Counted from the first letter of the stretch, positions 1 through 5,631 are shown. The stretch: 5,631 nt of DNA from Candidatus Woesearchaeota archaeon (GCA_015522765.1 WALR01000120.1:1-5631), one strand, 5' to 3'. Notes: a model not told the origin generated them from the letters alone. Program-made: numbers and translations.

Positions 1-223
1 CCATAAAATTAACAGAGAAAACCCTGCTCTTTCTGGCGAGTTCAAGCACAAAGGAGTTGTTCCTTACAGCAGCTAGGTAGAGGGCTGGCTCAATAGACAC
101 CATTGTATGAAAAAAGGTCGATGTCACCCCATCTTTCACGGCCGTTCTCCCCATTATCTCCGCCTCTGCCCTTGAACAGACAAGCACTGCATGCATCCCT
201 TCTTTCAGCTCCTCTTCATGCAT
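1..223 (-). CDS. Flavin reductase-like (FMN-binding split barrel) protein, N-terminal part
   Basis: This partial gene runs off the left edge; 74 codons are visible. The fragment reads as the first half of a flavin-reductase-like domain: a strand with AVLVCSR (residues 12-18), then TSTFFHTMVSIEPALYLAAVRN (34-55), then a helix and strand ending SRVFSVNF (66-73). This follows the family pattern of 'T..S..PVS.DPP...v.i......t...i..sg.FvVN'. Family members bind FMN or FAD, and some reduce flavin with NAD(P)H; the substrate here is unknown. The first ATG (221-223) is preferred because GAGGTG lies five bases upstream (229-234) and the frame has a stop further up with no other start. An alternative ATG at 194-196 would remove nine residues. 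The start overlaps the end of the methyltransferase gene by 19 bases in another frame, which implies translational coupling in the same operon. The family call rests on pattern memory; the C-terminal half is not visible. Confidence 0.68.
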   Translation of the reverse strand, partial: MHEEELKEGMHAVLVCSRAEAEIMGRTAVKDGVTSTFFHTMVSIEPALYLAAVRNNSFVLELARKSRVFSVNFM

Positions 224-708
224 AAGAACACCTCGTCTATTCCTGTATTTATATCTTTTATTATGCTGAAGCTGTCATTTAACAGCTTTATTATTCTGTC
301 ATACTCAGAAGACTTTTTTAGTATTGATAAAACCGCTATGCCCCTTGTCACCCTGTTAATCTCCGCCATTGCCCTCTCCTTATCGCTGAAGTTGTGGAAT
401 GCGCTTATTGAAACAACTACATCAAAGCTTCTGTCCTTAAAGGGAAGGTTCTCTGCCCTGCCTACTATCTCCCTGCCATTCCTACGACCAGCATGGAGCA
501 GCATGCTTAGACTAATCTCAAGAGAAAAAATATCTGCAGAGAGAATCTTTCCTGCCGCCTCTGAGAATATAAGGGTGCCCGCCCCCACATCAAGGATTCT
601 TCTTGGCTTGTAATCTTCCAGGAGTTCTGCCGCAATCAGGGATTTCTCCCACTGCTCTCTCCCATGCAGCCTGTCATAAGACCTGCTCAGAGAGGAGTAG
701 CTAATCAT
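205..708 (-). CDS. Small class I SAM-dependent methyltransferase
   Basis: The 167-residue protein is a compact Rossmann-type methyltransferase of the Methyltransf_11/UbiE-like kind. Motif I is ILDVGAGTL (residues 38-46). The acidic residue expected at the end of strand 2 is probably E64 (SLEISLSML). AENLPFKDRSFDVVVS (85-100) is the typical post-II/motif IV stretch, and MAEINRVTRG (114-123) matches the usual 'l.E..RvLkpGG' helix in degenerate form. An N-terminal SYDRLHGREQWEKS segment (10-23) precedes the fold, as in many UbiE-like enzymes. The third glycine of the SAM-binding DxGxGxG loop is leucine (L46), which is unusual but not necessarily inactivating. The protein is short for the family because the C-terminal strands are reduced. 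The methyl acceptor cannot be deduced. The start ATG lies six bases after the dehydrogenase stop, with only a weak purine-rich site (GAGAGG) upstream, so translation may depend on coupling to that gene. It is the middle gene of the minus-strand operon. Confidence 0.85.
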   Translation of the reverse strand: MISYSSLSRSYDRLHGREQWEKSLIAAELLEDYKPRRILDVGAGTLIFSEAAGKILSADIFSLEISLSMLLHAGRRNGREIVGRAENLPFKDRSFDVVVSISAFHNFSDKERAMAEINRVTRGIAVLSILKKSSEYDRIIKLLNDSFSIIKDINTGIDEVFLCMKRS

Positions 709-714
709 CTTTGC

Positions 715-1956
715 CTAGTAGCCTCTCAGCTTGAGCACTTCCTCCATTCTCTGAAGAGCATACACATATGCACCTGTGCGCATATTGACCTTGAAGAGAA
801 GGGCCTTTGAGTAAACCTCCTCGAAGGCATTTGCCATTTTAACCTTCATCTTTTCCCTTACCTCCTCCTCTGTCCATGCATAGCCAGTCCTGTTCTGCAC
901 CCATTCAAAATAGCTTACAAGGACGCCGCCTGAATTGCTTAGAATGTCAGGTATGACAGTTACGCCGCGCTCAAATAGCAGCTTATCGGCTTCAGGGGTC
1001 GTGGGCCCGTTCGCAATCTCTAAGACGACCCTTGCCTTAACCTTGTCAACATTTTCCTTGGTTATAGAGTTCTCAAGTGCCGCAGGCACAAAGATATCGC
1101 AGTCAACCCCTACTATCTCCTCTTTATCAATGTTCCTACCTCCGCTGAACCCTGATACAGCGCCTGTCTTCTCCTTATGCTTCAGCAGCTCATCTATGTC
1201 GAGCCCTTTCTCATTCATTACACCGCCCTTGGAGTCGGAGATGGCGACAATCTTGAATCCTTCAGACGAGAGGATGCTTGCGAGGGTGGCTCCTGCATTG
1301 CCGCATCCCTGGATTGCGACCCTTTTCTTTCCCAAGTCTATCCTGTCCTCTGCCTCTTTAATAATATAGGCGCCGCCTCTTGCAGTTGCGACATCTCTCC
1401 CTTTGCTCCCTCCAAGCTCAATGGGCTTCCCTGTTATCACGCCGAATACATTAAACCCCTTTATCTTGCTGAACTCATCCATCATCCAGGCCATTATCTG
1501 GGGTGTCGTGTAAACATCAGGTGCGGGGATATCCCTTTCTGCCCCCAGGTCCCTCTCCAGGGCTTGAACATACCCCCTGCTTAATCTTTCAAGTTCGCCT
1601 ATGCTGAACTCCTTGGGGTTGCATATGACCCCTCCTTTGGCTCCGCCATAGGGGATGTCAATAACAGTGTTTTTCCATGTCATCCAGAATGCGAGCGCCT
1701 TAACCTCCTCGAGGTTGACATTCGGATGGAAGCGTATGCCCCCCTTTGTCGGACCCCTTAAATTATTGAATTGGACCCTGAACCCCCTGAATATCTTTAT
1801 CTTCCCATTATCCATCCTTACAGGGATGTTCACCTCAATTATCCTTCTGGGCTTCTCTAACAGATTGATATGCTCTTCCGGTATATTAATAAGTTCTGCG
1901 GCGGCTTCCAGCTGCTTCTTCGCGTTCTCAAAAACCTTGGGTGTCTTTTCCTCCAT
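715..1956 (-). CDS. gdhA: Glutamate dehydrogenase (Glu/Leu/Phe/Val dehydrogenase family)
   Basis: This cytoplasmic enzyme catalyses reversible oxidative deamination of glutamate to 2-oxoglutarate and ammonia with NAD(P). The 413-residue length is normal for the hexameric family. Substrate-side residues are intact: K71 in GPTKGG, K95 in TWKNTV, catalytic K107 in PYGGAKGG and catalytic D147 in PAPDVYT. Their spacing (24, 12 and 40 residues) equals that of K89, K113, K125 and D165 in the Clostridium symbiosum enzyme. TGKPIELGGSKGR (175-187) opens the second domain, followed by the dinucleotide-binding GCGNAG (217-222). ANGPTTPEAD (315-324) and SNSGGVLVSYFEW (340-352, with S348) complete the signature. 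Glutamate is the likely substrate, but the family also contains leucine and phenylalanine dehydrogenases, and cofactor preference cannot be read with confidence. The ATG at 1954-1956 has AGGAGG seven bases upstream. It is the first gene of the minus-strand operon and is divergent from the zinc-ribbon/metG operon. Confidence 0.95.
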   Translation of the reverse strand: MEEKTPKVFENAKKQLEAAAELINIPEEHINLLEKPRRIIEVNIPVRMDNGKIKIFRGFRVQFNNLRGPTKGGIRFHPNVNLEEVKALAFWMTWKNTVIDIPYGGAKGGVICNPKEFSIGELERLSRGYVQALERDLGAERDIPAPDVYTTPQIMAWMMDEFSKIKGFNVFGVITGKPIELGGSKGRDVATARGGAYIIKEAEDRIDLGKKRVAIQGCGNAGATLASILSSEGFKIVAISDSKGGVMNEKGLDIDELLKHKEKTGAVSGFSGGRNIDKEEIVGVDCDIFVPAALENSITKENVDKVKARVVLEIANGPTTPEADKLLFERGVTVIPDILSNSGGVLVSYFEWVQNRTGYAWTEEEVREKMKVKMANAFEEVYSKALLFKVNMRTGAYVYALQRMEEVLKLRGY

Positions 1957-1963
1957 ACTCCCC

Positions 1964-1969
1964 CCTCCT
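1964..1969 (-). promoter_or_regulatory. Shine-Dalgarno site of the glutamate dehydrogenase gene
   Basis: AGGAGG on the minus strand lies seven bases before the ATG at 1954-1956 and fixes that start. The heptamer ACAGGAG occurs twice in tandem here, nine bases apart (1974-1980 and 1965-1971), so a second SD-like site lies just upstream. Confidence 0.8.
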
Positions 1970-2000
1970 GTTACTCCTGTATAATCCCCCTAAGAGAAGA

Positions 2001-2011
2001 ATGAATAAAAG
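2001..2011 (-). promoter_or_regulatory. Possible TATA box for the dehydrogenase operon
   Basis: CTTTTATTCAT on the minus strand lies about 45-55 bases before the dehydrogenase start. With archaeal spacing (about 26 bases) it would place transcription start near 1980 and leave a leader of about 20 bases carrying the SD site. The match to the archaeal TATA consensus is only moderate. A second AT-rich candidate lies near 2035-2046. The box overlaps one copy of the 13-base direct repeat in this intergenic region. Confidence 0.35.
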
Positions 2012-2015
2012 GGAT
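2003..2015 (+). repeat. Direct repeat copy 1, GAATAAAAGGGAT
   Basis: GAATAAAAGGGAT recurs at 2098-2110 as GAATAGAAGGGAT, with one mismatch in 13 bases and a 95-base offset, about nine helical turns. Copy 1 overlaps the proposed TATA box of the dehydrogenase operon. The pair could be operator sites in the divergent promoter region, which is inference; AT-rich sequence makes chance matches easier. Confidence 0.45.
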
Positions 2016-2097
2016 GTAAGAGGTGTTAAGGGTGTCATTTATTAAGTTTGTTGTTGTGAAGTATAAGTGGCTTAAAATCATTCACCTAGCTGTACTT

Positions 2098-2110
2098 GAA
2101 TAGAAGGGAT
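2098..2110 (+). repeat. Direct repeat copy 2, GAATAGAAGGGAT
   Basis: This is the second copy of the near-identical 13-mer found at 2003-2015. It ends 26 bases upstream of the TATA box of the zinc-ribbon/metG operon, where an upstream activator or repressor could act. Confidence 0.45.
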
Positions 2111-2136
2111 ACTTTATTCACAGATTCATAACAATA

Positions 2137-2144
2137 TTTATAAA
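2137..2144 (+). promoter_or_regulatory. TATA box of the zinc-ribbon/metG operon
   Basis: TTTATAAA within ATATTTATAAATC is a very good archaeal TATA box. Usual spacing predicts transcription start around 2163-2169 and a leader of about 45 bases before the ATG at 2211. No other equally good box lies in the divergent region. Confidence 0.65.
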
Positions 2145-2199
2145 TCAGCTCTTAATCATAATGGTGGGATTTATTGATTGGTATATTGATTAGTGGTTA

Positions 2200-2206
2200 G
2201 AGGTGG
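2200..2206 (+). promoter_or_regulatory. Shine-Dalgarno site deciding the zinc-ribbon gene start
   Basis: GAGGTGG lies four bases before the ATG at 2211 and matches the anti-SD of archaeal 16S rRNA. It falls inside the reading frame of a longer version starting with GTG at 2193, so the ATG is the better start. Confidence 0.75.
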
Positions 2207-2210
2207 TATT

Positions 2211-2603
2211 ATGCTAAAGGTTCCTGAGGATATAAACGGGCTGTTCTATTTTACAAGGAGGACTATCGGAGGGGGCAGGGTTATTGCATGGGCAAAGAAG
2301 AGGGAATGCCCCAGCTGTCATAAGGCTCTTATGGGCAAGCCGCGCGGAAAGGACGGAAAGGTTATGATAAGGGCGAAGTACTATGAATGCCCGGAGTGCG
2401 GATTCCGGATGGACAAGAAGGAATATGAGGAGGGGCTCACTGCCGAGATTGTTTATACCTGCCCCTACTGCGGGTTTGAGGGCGAAGCAGTTATCCCCTT
2501 CCGGAGAAAGAACATAAAGGGGGTTCAGACCCTTAGGTTTGTATGTGGGAAGTGCGGCAGGCCTATTGACATAACAAAAAAGATGAAGGAGCCTAAGAAA
2601 TAG
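2211..2603 (+). CDS. Double zinc-ribbon protein of unknown function
   Basis: The 130-residue basic protein has two complete Cys4 zinc ribbons: C33-P-S-C36 with C60-P-E-C63, and C84-P-Y-C87 with C112-G-K-C115. Each is expected to hold one zinc ion. A conserved-looking N-terminal segment, FYFTRRTIGGGRVIAWAKK (residues 12-30), precedes the first ribbon, and the C-terminus is lysine-rich (ITKKMKEPKK). There is no signal peptide or membrane segment, so it should be cytoplasmic. Basic charge plus zinc ribbons fits nucleic-acid or ribosome binding, but this is inference. I recall similar unnamed proteins in DPANN archaea and cannot name the family. It is the first gene behind a strong TATA box and is followed nine bases later by metG, so the two are almost surely co-transcribed. 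A GTG start at 2193 would add six residues but would place the SD inside the gene. Confidence 0.85.
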   Translation: MLKVPEDINGLFYFTRRTIGGGRVIAWAKKRECPSCHKALMGKPRGKDGKVMIRAKYYECPECGFRMDKKEYEEGLTAEIVYTCPYCGFEGEAVIPFRRKNIKGVQTLRFVCGKCGRPIDITKKMKEPKK

Positions 2604-2607
2604 GAGG
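2602..2607 (+). promoter_or_regulatory. Shine-Dalgarno site of metG
   Basis: AGGAGG overlaps the stop codon of the zinc-ribbon gene and lies five bases before the metG ATG. It fixes the start and suggests that translation of the two genes is coupled. Confidence 0.8.
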
Positions 2608-2612
2608 AGAAA

Positions 2613-4847
2613 ATGAATCTGAAAAAGCTTTTCATACCCTTAAAGGAGGGAAAGGTTCTGGTTACCTCTGCGCTTCCCTATGCTAACGGAAGCATCCACC
2701 TAGGCCACCTCGTAGAGTACATCCAGACAGATATTTATGTGAGGTTCCTTAAGTCGTCAGGGGTTGATGCGATATACTGCTGTGCAGATGACACCCACGG
2801 CACCCCTATCGACATAAAGGCCTCCCAGCTTAATATTAGGCCGGAGGAGATTATAAAGAAGTACCACGAGGAGCATATTAGTGATTTTAGCAGGTTTCTT
2901 ATTCACTTTGACAGCTACTACACCACGAACAGCGAGGATAATCAAAAGCTTAGTGTGCTGTTCTTTAATAAGGCGAAGGAGGCAGGGCTGATTTATACCA
3001 AGGAGATTGAGCTTGCCTACTGCGAGCATTGCAGGAGGTTCCTCCCTGACAGGTATGTGAAGGGCAGGTGTCCTGTCTGCGGCGCAGAGGACCAGTACGG
3101 GGATGTGTGCGAGAAGTGCCACTCGACATACACCCCGAAGGACCTTATTGACCCCTACTGCGTCATATGCGGGAATACCCCTGTAATGAAGAAGTCAAGG
3201 CACTACTTCTTCAGGCTCTCCGCCCTCTCTGAGAAGCTTAGGGAGTGGATATCCTCCAATGAGTTCATACAGAAAGAGGTGAAGAACCATGTGCTTGGCT
3301 GGATTGAGAAGGGGCTTGAGGACTGGTGCATAAGCAGGGATGAACCCTACTTCGGGTTTAAGATACCCGGTGAAGACCACAAGTACTTTTATGTCTGGCT
3401 TGATGCTCCTATCGGCTACATATCAAGCACTCTCAACTACTGCAGAAGCCACAATTGCTCTTTTGAGGACTACTGGAAGGGCGGTTCCTCGTCGATAATT
3501 CATTTTATAGGAAAGGACATAATGTACTTCCACCTCCTTTTCTGGCCCGCTATGCTGATGACCGCGGGCTTTAACCTTCCCAAGAGTGTTGTTGTGCACG
3601 GCTTTCTCACTGTGAACAAGGAGAAGATGAGCAAGTCGAGGGGGACATTTCTGACGGCAAAGGAATTCTCCTCTCTTGTCAGTCCTGAACTTTTGAGGTT
3701 TTATTACGCCGCCAACCTCACCTCAGGGATAGATGATATTGACCTTGACCTTAAGGACTTTACGGCGAGGGTCAATAATGAGCTTGTGAGCAATCTGGCG
3801 AATTTCTGCTATCGCGTCCTTAGCTTCACATCGAAGAACTTTGAGGGTGTTGTCCTCGACACAAAAGATTACAATAAAGAGTTTCAGAAGAGTGTTCTTG
3901 GAGTGGCCGGCGAGGTTGTTGACAAGTATGCATCCCTCGAGTTCAGGCAGGCGGTTCAGGGCATACTCAGGCTGAGTTCAATGGGAAACCAGCTCCTCCA
4001 GGAGTCAGAGCCCTGGAAGGGGATAAAGAGGGGAGGGGAAGGCAGGAAGAAGGCCCATCTGGATATGAGCCTCGCTGTTAATCTTGTGAGGATTCTCTCA
4101 AAGTTGATATATCCTGTTATGCCGGGCTTCTCCCTTAAACTGGGAGGCCAGCTTGCCATGGCTAATGATGTTAAGTTGATGTCAGGCATCGACTTCTCAT
4201 TTAGTGGGAAGATAAACAATGCAGAGGTCATTTATGAGAAGATAGAAGAGGTGAAGCTTATGGAGCACATTGAGCGCAATGAGAAGGAACAAACAGGAGA
4301 GCCAGCTAAGAAGCCAGGGGAGAAGCTAAAGGAGAAGCCAGATGATGAGGAGCATTCAGCTGGTTCAGTAAGCGGGGAAGGGTTCAGCAGTCTCAACCTT
4401 GTTGTTGCGAGGATTGACGAGGCAGGGGACCATCCGAATGCGGACCGTTTATATGTCCTTGATATAGACCTTGGGGGAGAGACTAGGCGGCTAGTTGCAG
4501 GTCTTAAGAAATACTATTCAAAAGAGGAGCTTAAGGGAAGGAAGATAGTTGTCGTTGAGAATATGAAACGGGCGGTCCTTAGGGGGATTGAGAGCCAGGG
4601 GATGCTTCTTGCAGGGGACGACGGCGATAATGTGATACTCCTCAATCCAGGGGATGCGCAGCCCGGTGAGAGGGTGTTTGTGGAGGGTGTTGAGGGAGAA
4701 CCTGCAGAGGAGGTCACGATTGACCTTATACTCGGCTTGAAGATGAGCGTAAGAGGCGGGGTTGCGGAGTGGAAGGGTAAGCCGTTGAGAACTGCCGGAG
4801 GCGTGGTTAAGGCAGAGGGCTTAAAGGACGGGGCGCTTATACGCTGA
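2613..4847 (+). CDS. metG: Methionyl-tRNA synthetase with C-terminal EMAP II-like tRNA-binding domain
   Basis: This cytoplasmic class I synthetase charges tRNA(Met) with methionine using ATP. The catalytic domain holds the HIGH motif as HLGH (residues 29-32), ADDTHGTP (58-65), WCISRD (238-243), YVWLDAPIGY (260-269) and KMSKS (338-342). Two complete zinc knuckles sit in the connective insertion: C137/C140 with C153/C156, and C166/C169 with C183/C186. The sequence follows the E. coli/Pyrococcus type of MetRS through FLPDRYVKGRCP and IDDIDLDLKDF. The helical anticodon-binding domain spans about 380-545. A charged Lys/Glu/Pro linker (551-588) leads to an OB-fold tRNA-binding domain (about 590-690; HPNADRLYV, VAGLKKYY, RGIESQGMLLA). 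The last 50 or so residues (about 691-744) resemble the EMAP II C-terminal extension. At 744 residues it is longer than E. coli MetG (677), mainly from the linker and this tail. It is second in its operon, nine bases after the zinc-ribbon gene. Confidence 0.97.
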   Translation: MNLKKLFIPLKEGKVLVTSALPYANGSIHLGHLVEYIQTDIYVRFLKSSGVDAIYCCADDTHGTPIDIKASQLNIRPEEIIKKYHEEHISDFSRFLIHFDSYYTTNSEDNQKLSVLFFNKAKEAGLIYTKEIELAYCEHCRRFLPDRYVKGRCPVCGAEDQYGDVCEKCHSTYTPKDLIDPYCVICGNTPVMKKSRHYFFRLSALSEKLREWISSNEFIQKEVKNHVLGWIEKGLEDWCISRDEPYFGFKIPGEDHKYFYVWLDAPIGYISSTLNYCRSHNCSFEDYWKGGSSSIIHFIGKDIMYFHLLFWPAMLMTAGFNLPKSVVVHGFLTVNKEKMSKSRGTFLTAKEFSSLVSPELLRFYYAANLTSGIDDIDLDLKDFTARVNNELVSNLANFCYRVLSFTSKNFEGVVLDTKDYNKEFQKSVLGVAGEVVDKYASLEFRQAVQGILRLSSMGNQLLQESEPWKGIKRGGEGRKKAHLDMSLAVNLVRILSKLIYPVMPGFSLKLGGQLAMANDVKLMSGIDFSFSGKINNAEVIYEKIEEVKLMEHIERNEKEQTGEPAKKPGEKLKEKPDDEEHSAGSVSGEGFSSLNLVVARIDEAGDHPNADRLYVLDIDLGGETRRLVAGLKKYYSKEELKGRKIVVVENMKRAVLRGIESQGMLLAGDDGDNVILLNPGDAQPGERVFVEGVEGEPAEEVTIDLILGLKMSVRGGVAEWKGKPLRTAGGVVKAEGLKDGALIR

Positions 4848-4917
4848 TTCTTGGCATTATCCAACGAAAAAACAGAATATTTATTAATACTTGCATGTAT
4901 GGGAATTAAGGATATTC

Positions 4918-4958
4918 ACATTGGATATTTATATTGTTTTTATGATGCACTCCAATGT
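4918..4958. repeat. Inverted repeat flanking a TATA box
   Basis: ACATTGGA (4918-4925) and its exact reverse complement TCCAATGT (4951-4958) are separated by 25 bases that contain the TATA-like box at 4928-4935. The arm centres are 33 bases apart, about three helical turns. The right arm lies on or beside the predicted transcription start. This suits a symmetric operator; a stem-loop with a 25-base loop is also possible. Function is inference. Confidence 0.45.
4928..4935 (+). promoter_or_regulatory. TATA box for the secreted-protein gene
   Basis: TTTATATT within GGATATTTATATTG is a good archaeal TATA box. Transcription would start near 4955-4960, leaving about 24 bases of leader with AGGGG (4971-4975) five bases before the ATG at 4981. 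A second AT-rich stretch (ATATTTATTAATA, 4877-4889) is a weaker alternative. The rest of the 4848-4980 gap shows no gene and no clear terminator, apart from a short T run at 4937-4941. Confidence 0.5.
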
Positions 4959-4980
4959 TTTAAAAATAGCAGGGGTTTGT

Positions 4981-5631
4981 ATGCTTGATAACAAAAAGGG
5001 GCAGGAGATTTCAGTCCATTCCTTAATGCTTAGAGCATTCACAATTCTTATGATACTCCTCATATGCTTTATTCCTCTTAACACCTCCCTCTCTCTTTCA
5101 GCGCCCGTCGTGGAGAAGCAGAGGATACAGCAGAACTATCTTCTGGGCGGGATATTCTCTGCGAATGTGAGCGGCGATGACGGGGTGGCCTCTGTAGTGA
5201 GGCAGGAGGATACCCTCCACTACACCATGAAAGTCGGGCTTGACGGCGACACCCCTGATTTTTCGTCTATGCTCATTAATAATATTGCGCTTAATGAGCT
5301 GTGCACATCTTCCCTCTTCTGCAGGGGTCCGACTAACTCTCCCCAGACAGGGACATACCTCTGTACATGCGCCAATGAGGCAAGTATTGATGTCCCTTCT
5401 TTTAAGGTAACCTTCTCTGCATCCTCCTCTGTGTCAACTTATTCATACGGTCCCATAACTGTTTACACAGATACAACGCCGCCTAATATAACCAGCATTA
5501 ATCTCATTTACAAGGGGGGAACAGATGCAGAGTTGTCATTCTCGGTTGAGGACCATGCAGACTCTGGGAATGGGAAATGCGCTGGCATAAGCAGGCTGGA
5601 GATATACAATAATAACGGTCTCCTGAAGAGC
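4981..5631 (+). CDS. Secreted or membrane-anchored surface protein with Ig-like region, N-terminal part
   Basis: The frame stays open from the ATG to the right edge (217 codons; 3' end missing). A hydrophobic segment (about residues 19-33, AFTILMILLICFIPL) after R18 acts as signal peptide or anchor; a signal-peptidase site is plausible near SLSLSA (36-41). The following region is rich in Ser, Thr, Asn and Gly, with cysteines at 108, 114, 128 and 130 that could form disulphides. TDTTPPNITSINL (163-175) is the usual opening of a beta-sandwich Ig-like repeat, and FSVEDHADSGNGKCAGISRLEIYNNNG (187-213) matches the later strands of such a domain. N62 and N169 are N-glycosylation sequons beyond the signal region. 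This suggests a cell-surface or S-layer-associated protein; the specific role is unknown. The ATG at 4981 is preferred for its AGGGG site. Upstream in-frame ATGs (4942, 4945) lack an SD and would precede the predicted transcript start. An internal ATG at 5026 would give a shorter signal peptide. Confidence 0.75.
   Translation, partial: MLDNKKGQEISVHSLMLRAFTILMILLICFIPLNTSLSLSAPVVEKQRIQQNYLLGGIFSANVSGDDGVASVVRQEDTLHYTMKVGLDGDTPDFSSMLINNIALNELCTSSLFCRGPTNSPQTGTYLCTCANEASIDVPSFKVTFSASSSVSTYSYGPITVYTDTTPPNITSINLIYKGGTDAELSFSVEDHADSGNGKCAGISRLEIYNNNGLLKS

Noticed and set aside
935..1369. Long open frame on the plus strand opposite the dehydrogenase gene (and others at 191-613, 1177-1584, 1655-1984)
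   Set aside because: They lie antisense to genes with clear family motifs, have no Shine-Dalgarno site, and give low-complexity Ser/Leu/Pro-rich translations typical of shadow frames.
2169..2192. TTGATT direct repeat (TTGATTGGTATATTGATT) in the metG operon leader
   Set aside because: Six-base units in AT-rich sequence; too short to separate from chance and only two copies.
2193..2210. GTG start giving a longer zinc-ribbon protein
   Set aside because: The GAGGTGG site lies inside this stretch and points to the ATG at 2211; nothing SD-like precedes the GTG.
2757..3122. Minus-strand open frames within metG (2757-3122, 3195-3380, 3956-4231, 4514-4864)
   Set aside because: They are antisense to conserved MetRS domains, show no recognisable motifs, and have no promoter or SD support.
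4942..4980. Upstream in-frame ATG ATG as start of the surface protein
   Set aside because: There is no SD site, and they lie only 7-15 bases after the TATA box, before the expected transcription start.
4993..5080. Class III (pilin/archaellin-type) signal peptide suggested by KKGQE at residues 5-9
   Set aside because: The hydrophobic core begins more than ten residues after KG and is preceded by His and Arg, whereas such signals have the core right after the cleavage site; an ordinary signal peptide or anchor fits better.

Overview
The window looks archaeal. Its genes have strong Shine-Dalgarno sites (GAGGTG, AGGAGG, GGAGGGG), AT-rich TATA-like boxes lie about 25-70 bases ahead of the operons, and arginine and isoleucine are often written AGG and ATA. 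MetRS has the complete pair of Cys4 zinc knuckles known from archaeal enzymes. The small double zinc-ribbon protein resembles, from memory, proteins of DPANN-type archaea, but the exact lineage cannot be fixed from this sequence alone.

Layout. The left third is a minus-strand operon read right to left: a Glu/Leu-type dehydrogenase (715-1956), a small SAM-dependent methyltransferase (205-708), and the N-terminal part of a flavin-reductase-like protein that runs off the left edge (1-223, overlapping the methyltransferase by 19 bases). A 254-base divergent intergenic region (1957-2210) carries promoters for both directions and a 13-base near-identical direct repeat. To the right, a plus-strand operon holds a 130-residue double zinc-ribbon protein (2211-2603) and, nine bases later, methionyl-tRNA synthetase metG (2613-4847). 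A 133-base gap (4848-4980) holds a TATA-like box flanked by an 8-base inverted repeat. It leads into a secreted or membrane-anchored Ig-like protein (4981 to the right edge, incomplete).

Function. The dehydrogenase links glutamate and 2-oxoglutarate/ammonia. The two genes behind it are probably co-transcribed, but no shared pathway is evident. The zinc-ribbon/metG pair suggests a role near translation for the unnamed protein, which is inference from linkage only. The most interesting feature is the MetRS C-terminus: after a charged linker it carries an EMAP II/Trbp111-type tRNA-binding domain, and then about 50 further residues that resemble the C-terminal extension of eukaryotic EMAP II/AIMP1. 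No CRISPR array, tRNA, rRNA or insertion sequence was seen.
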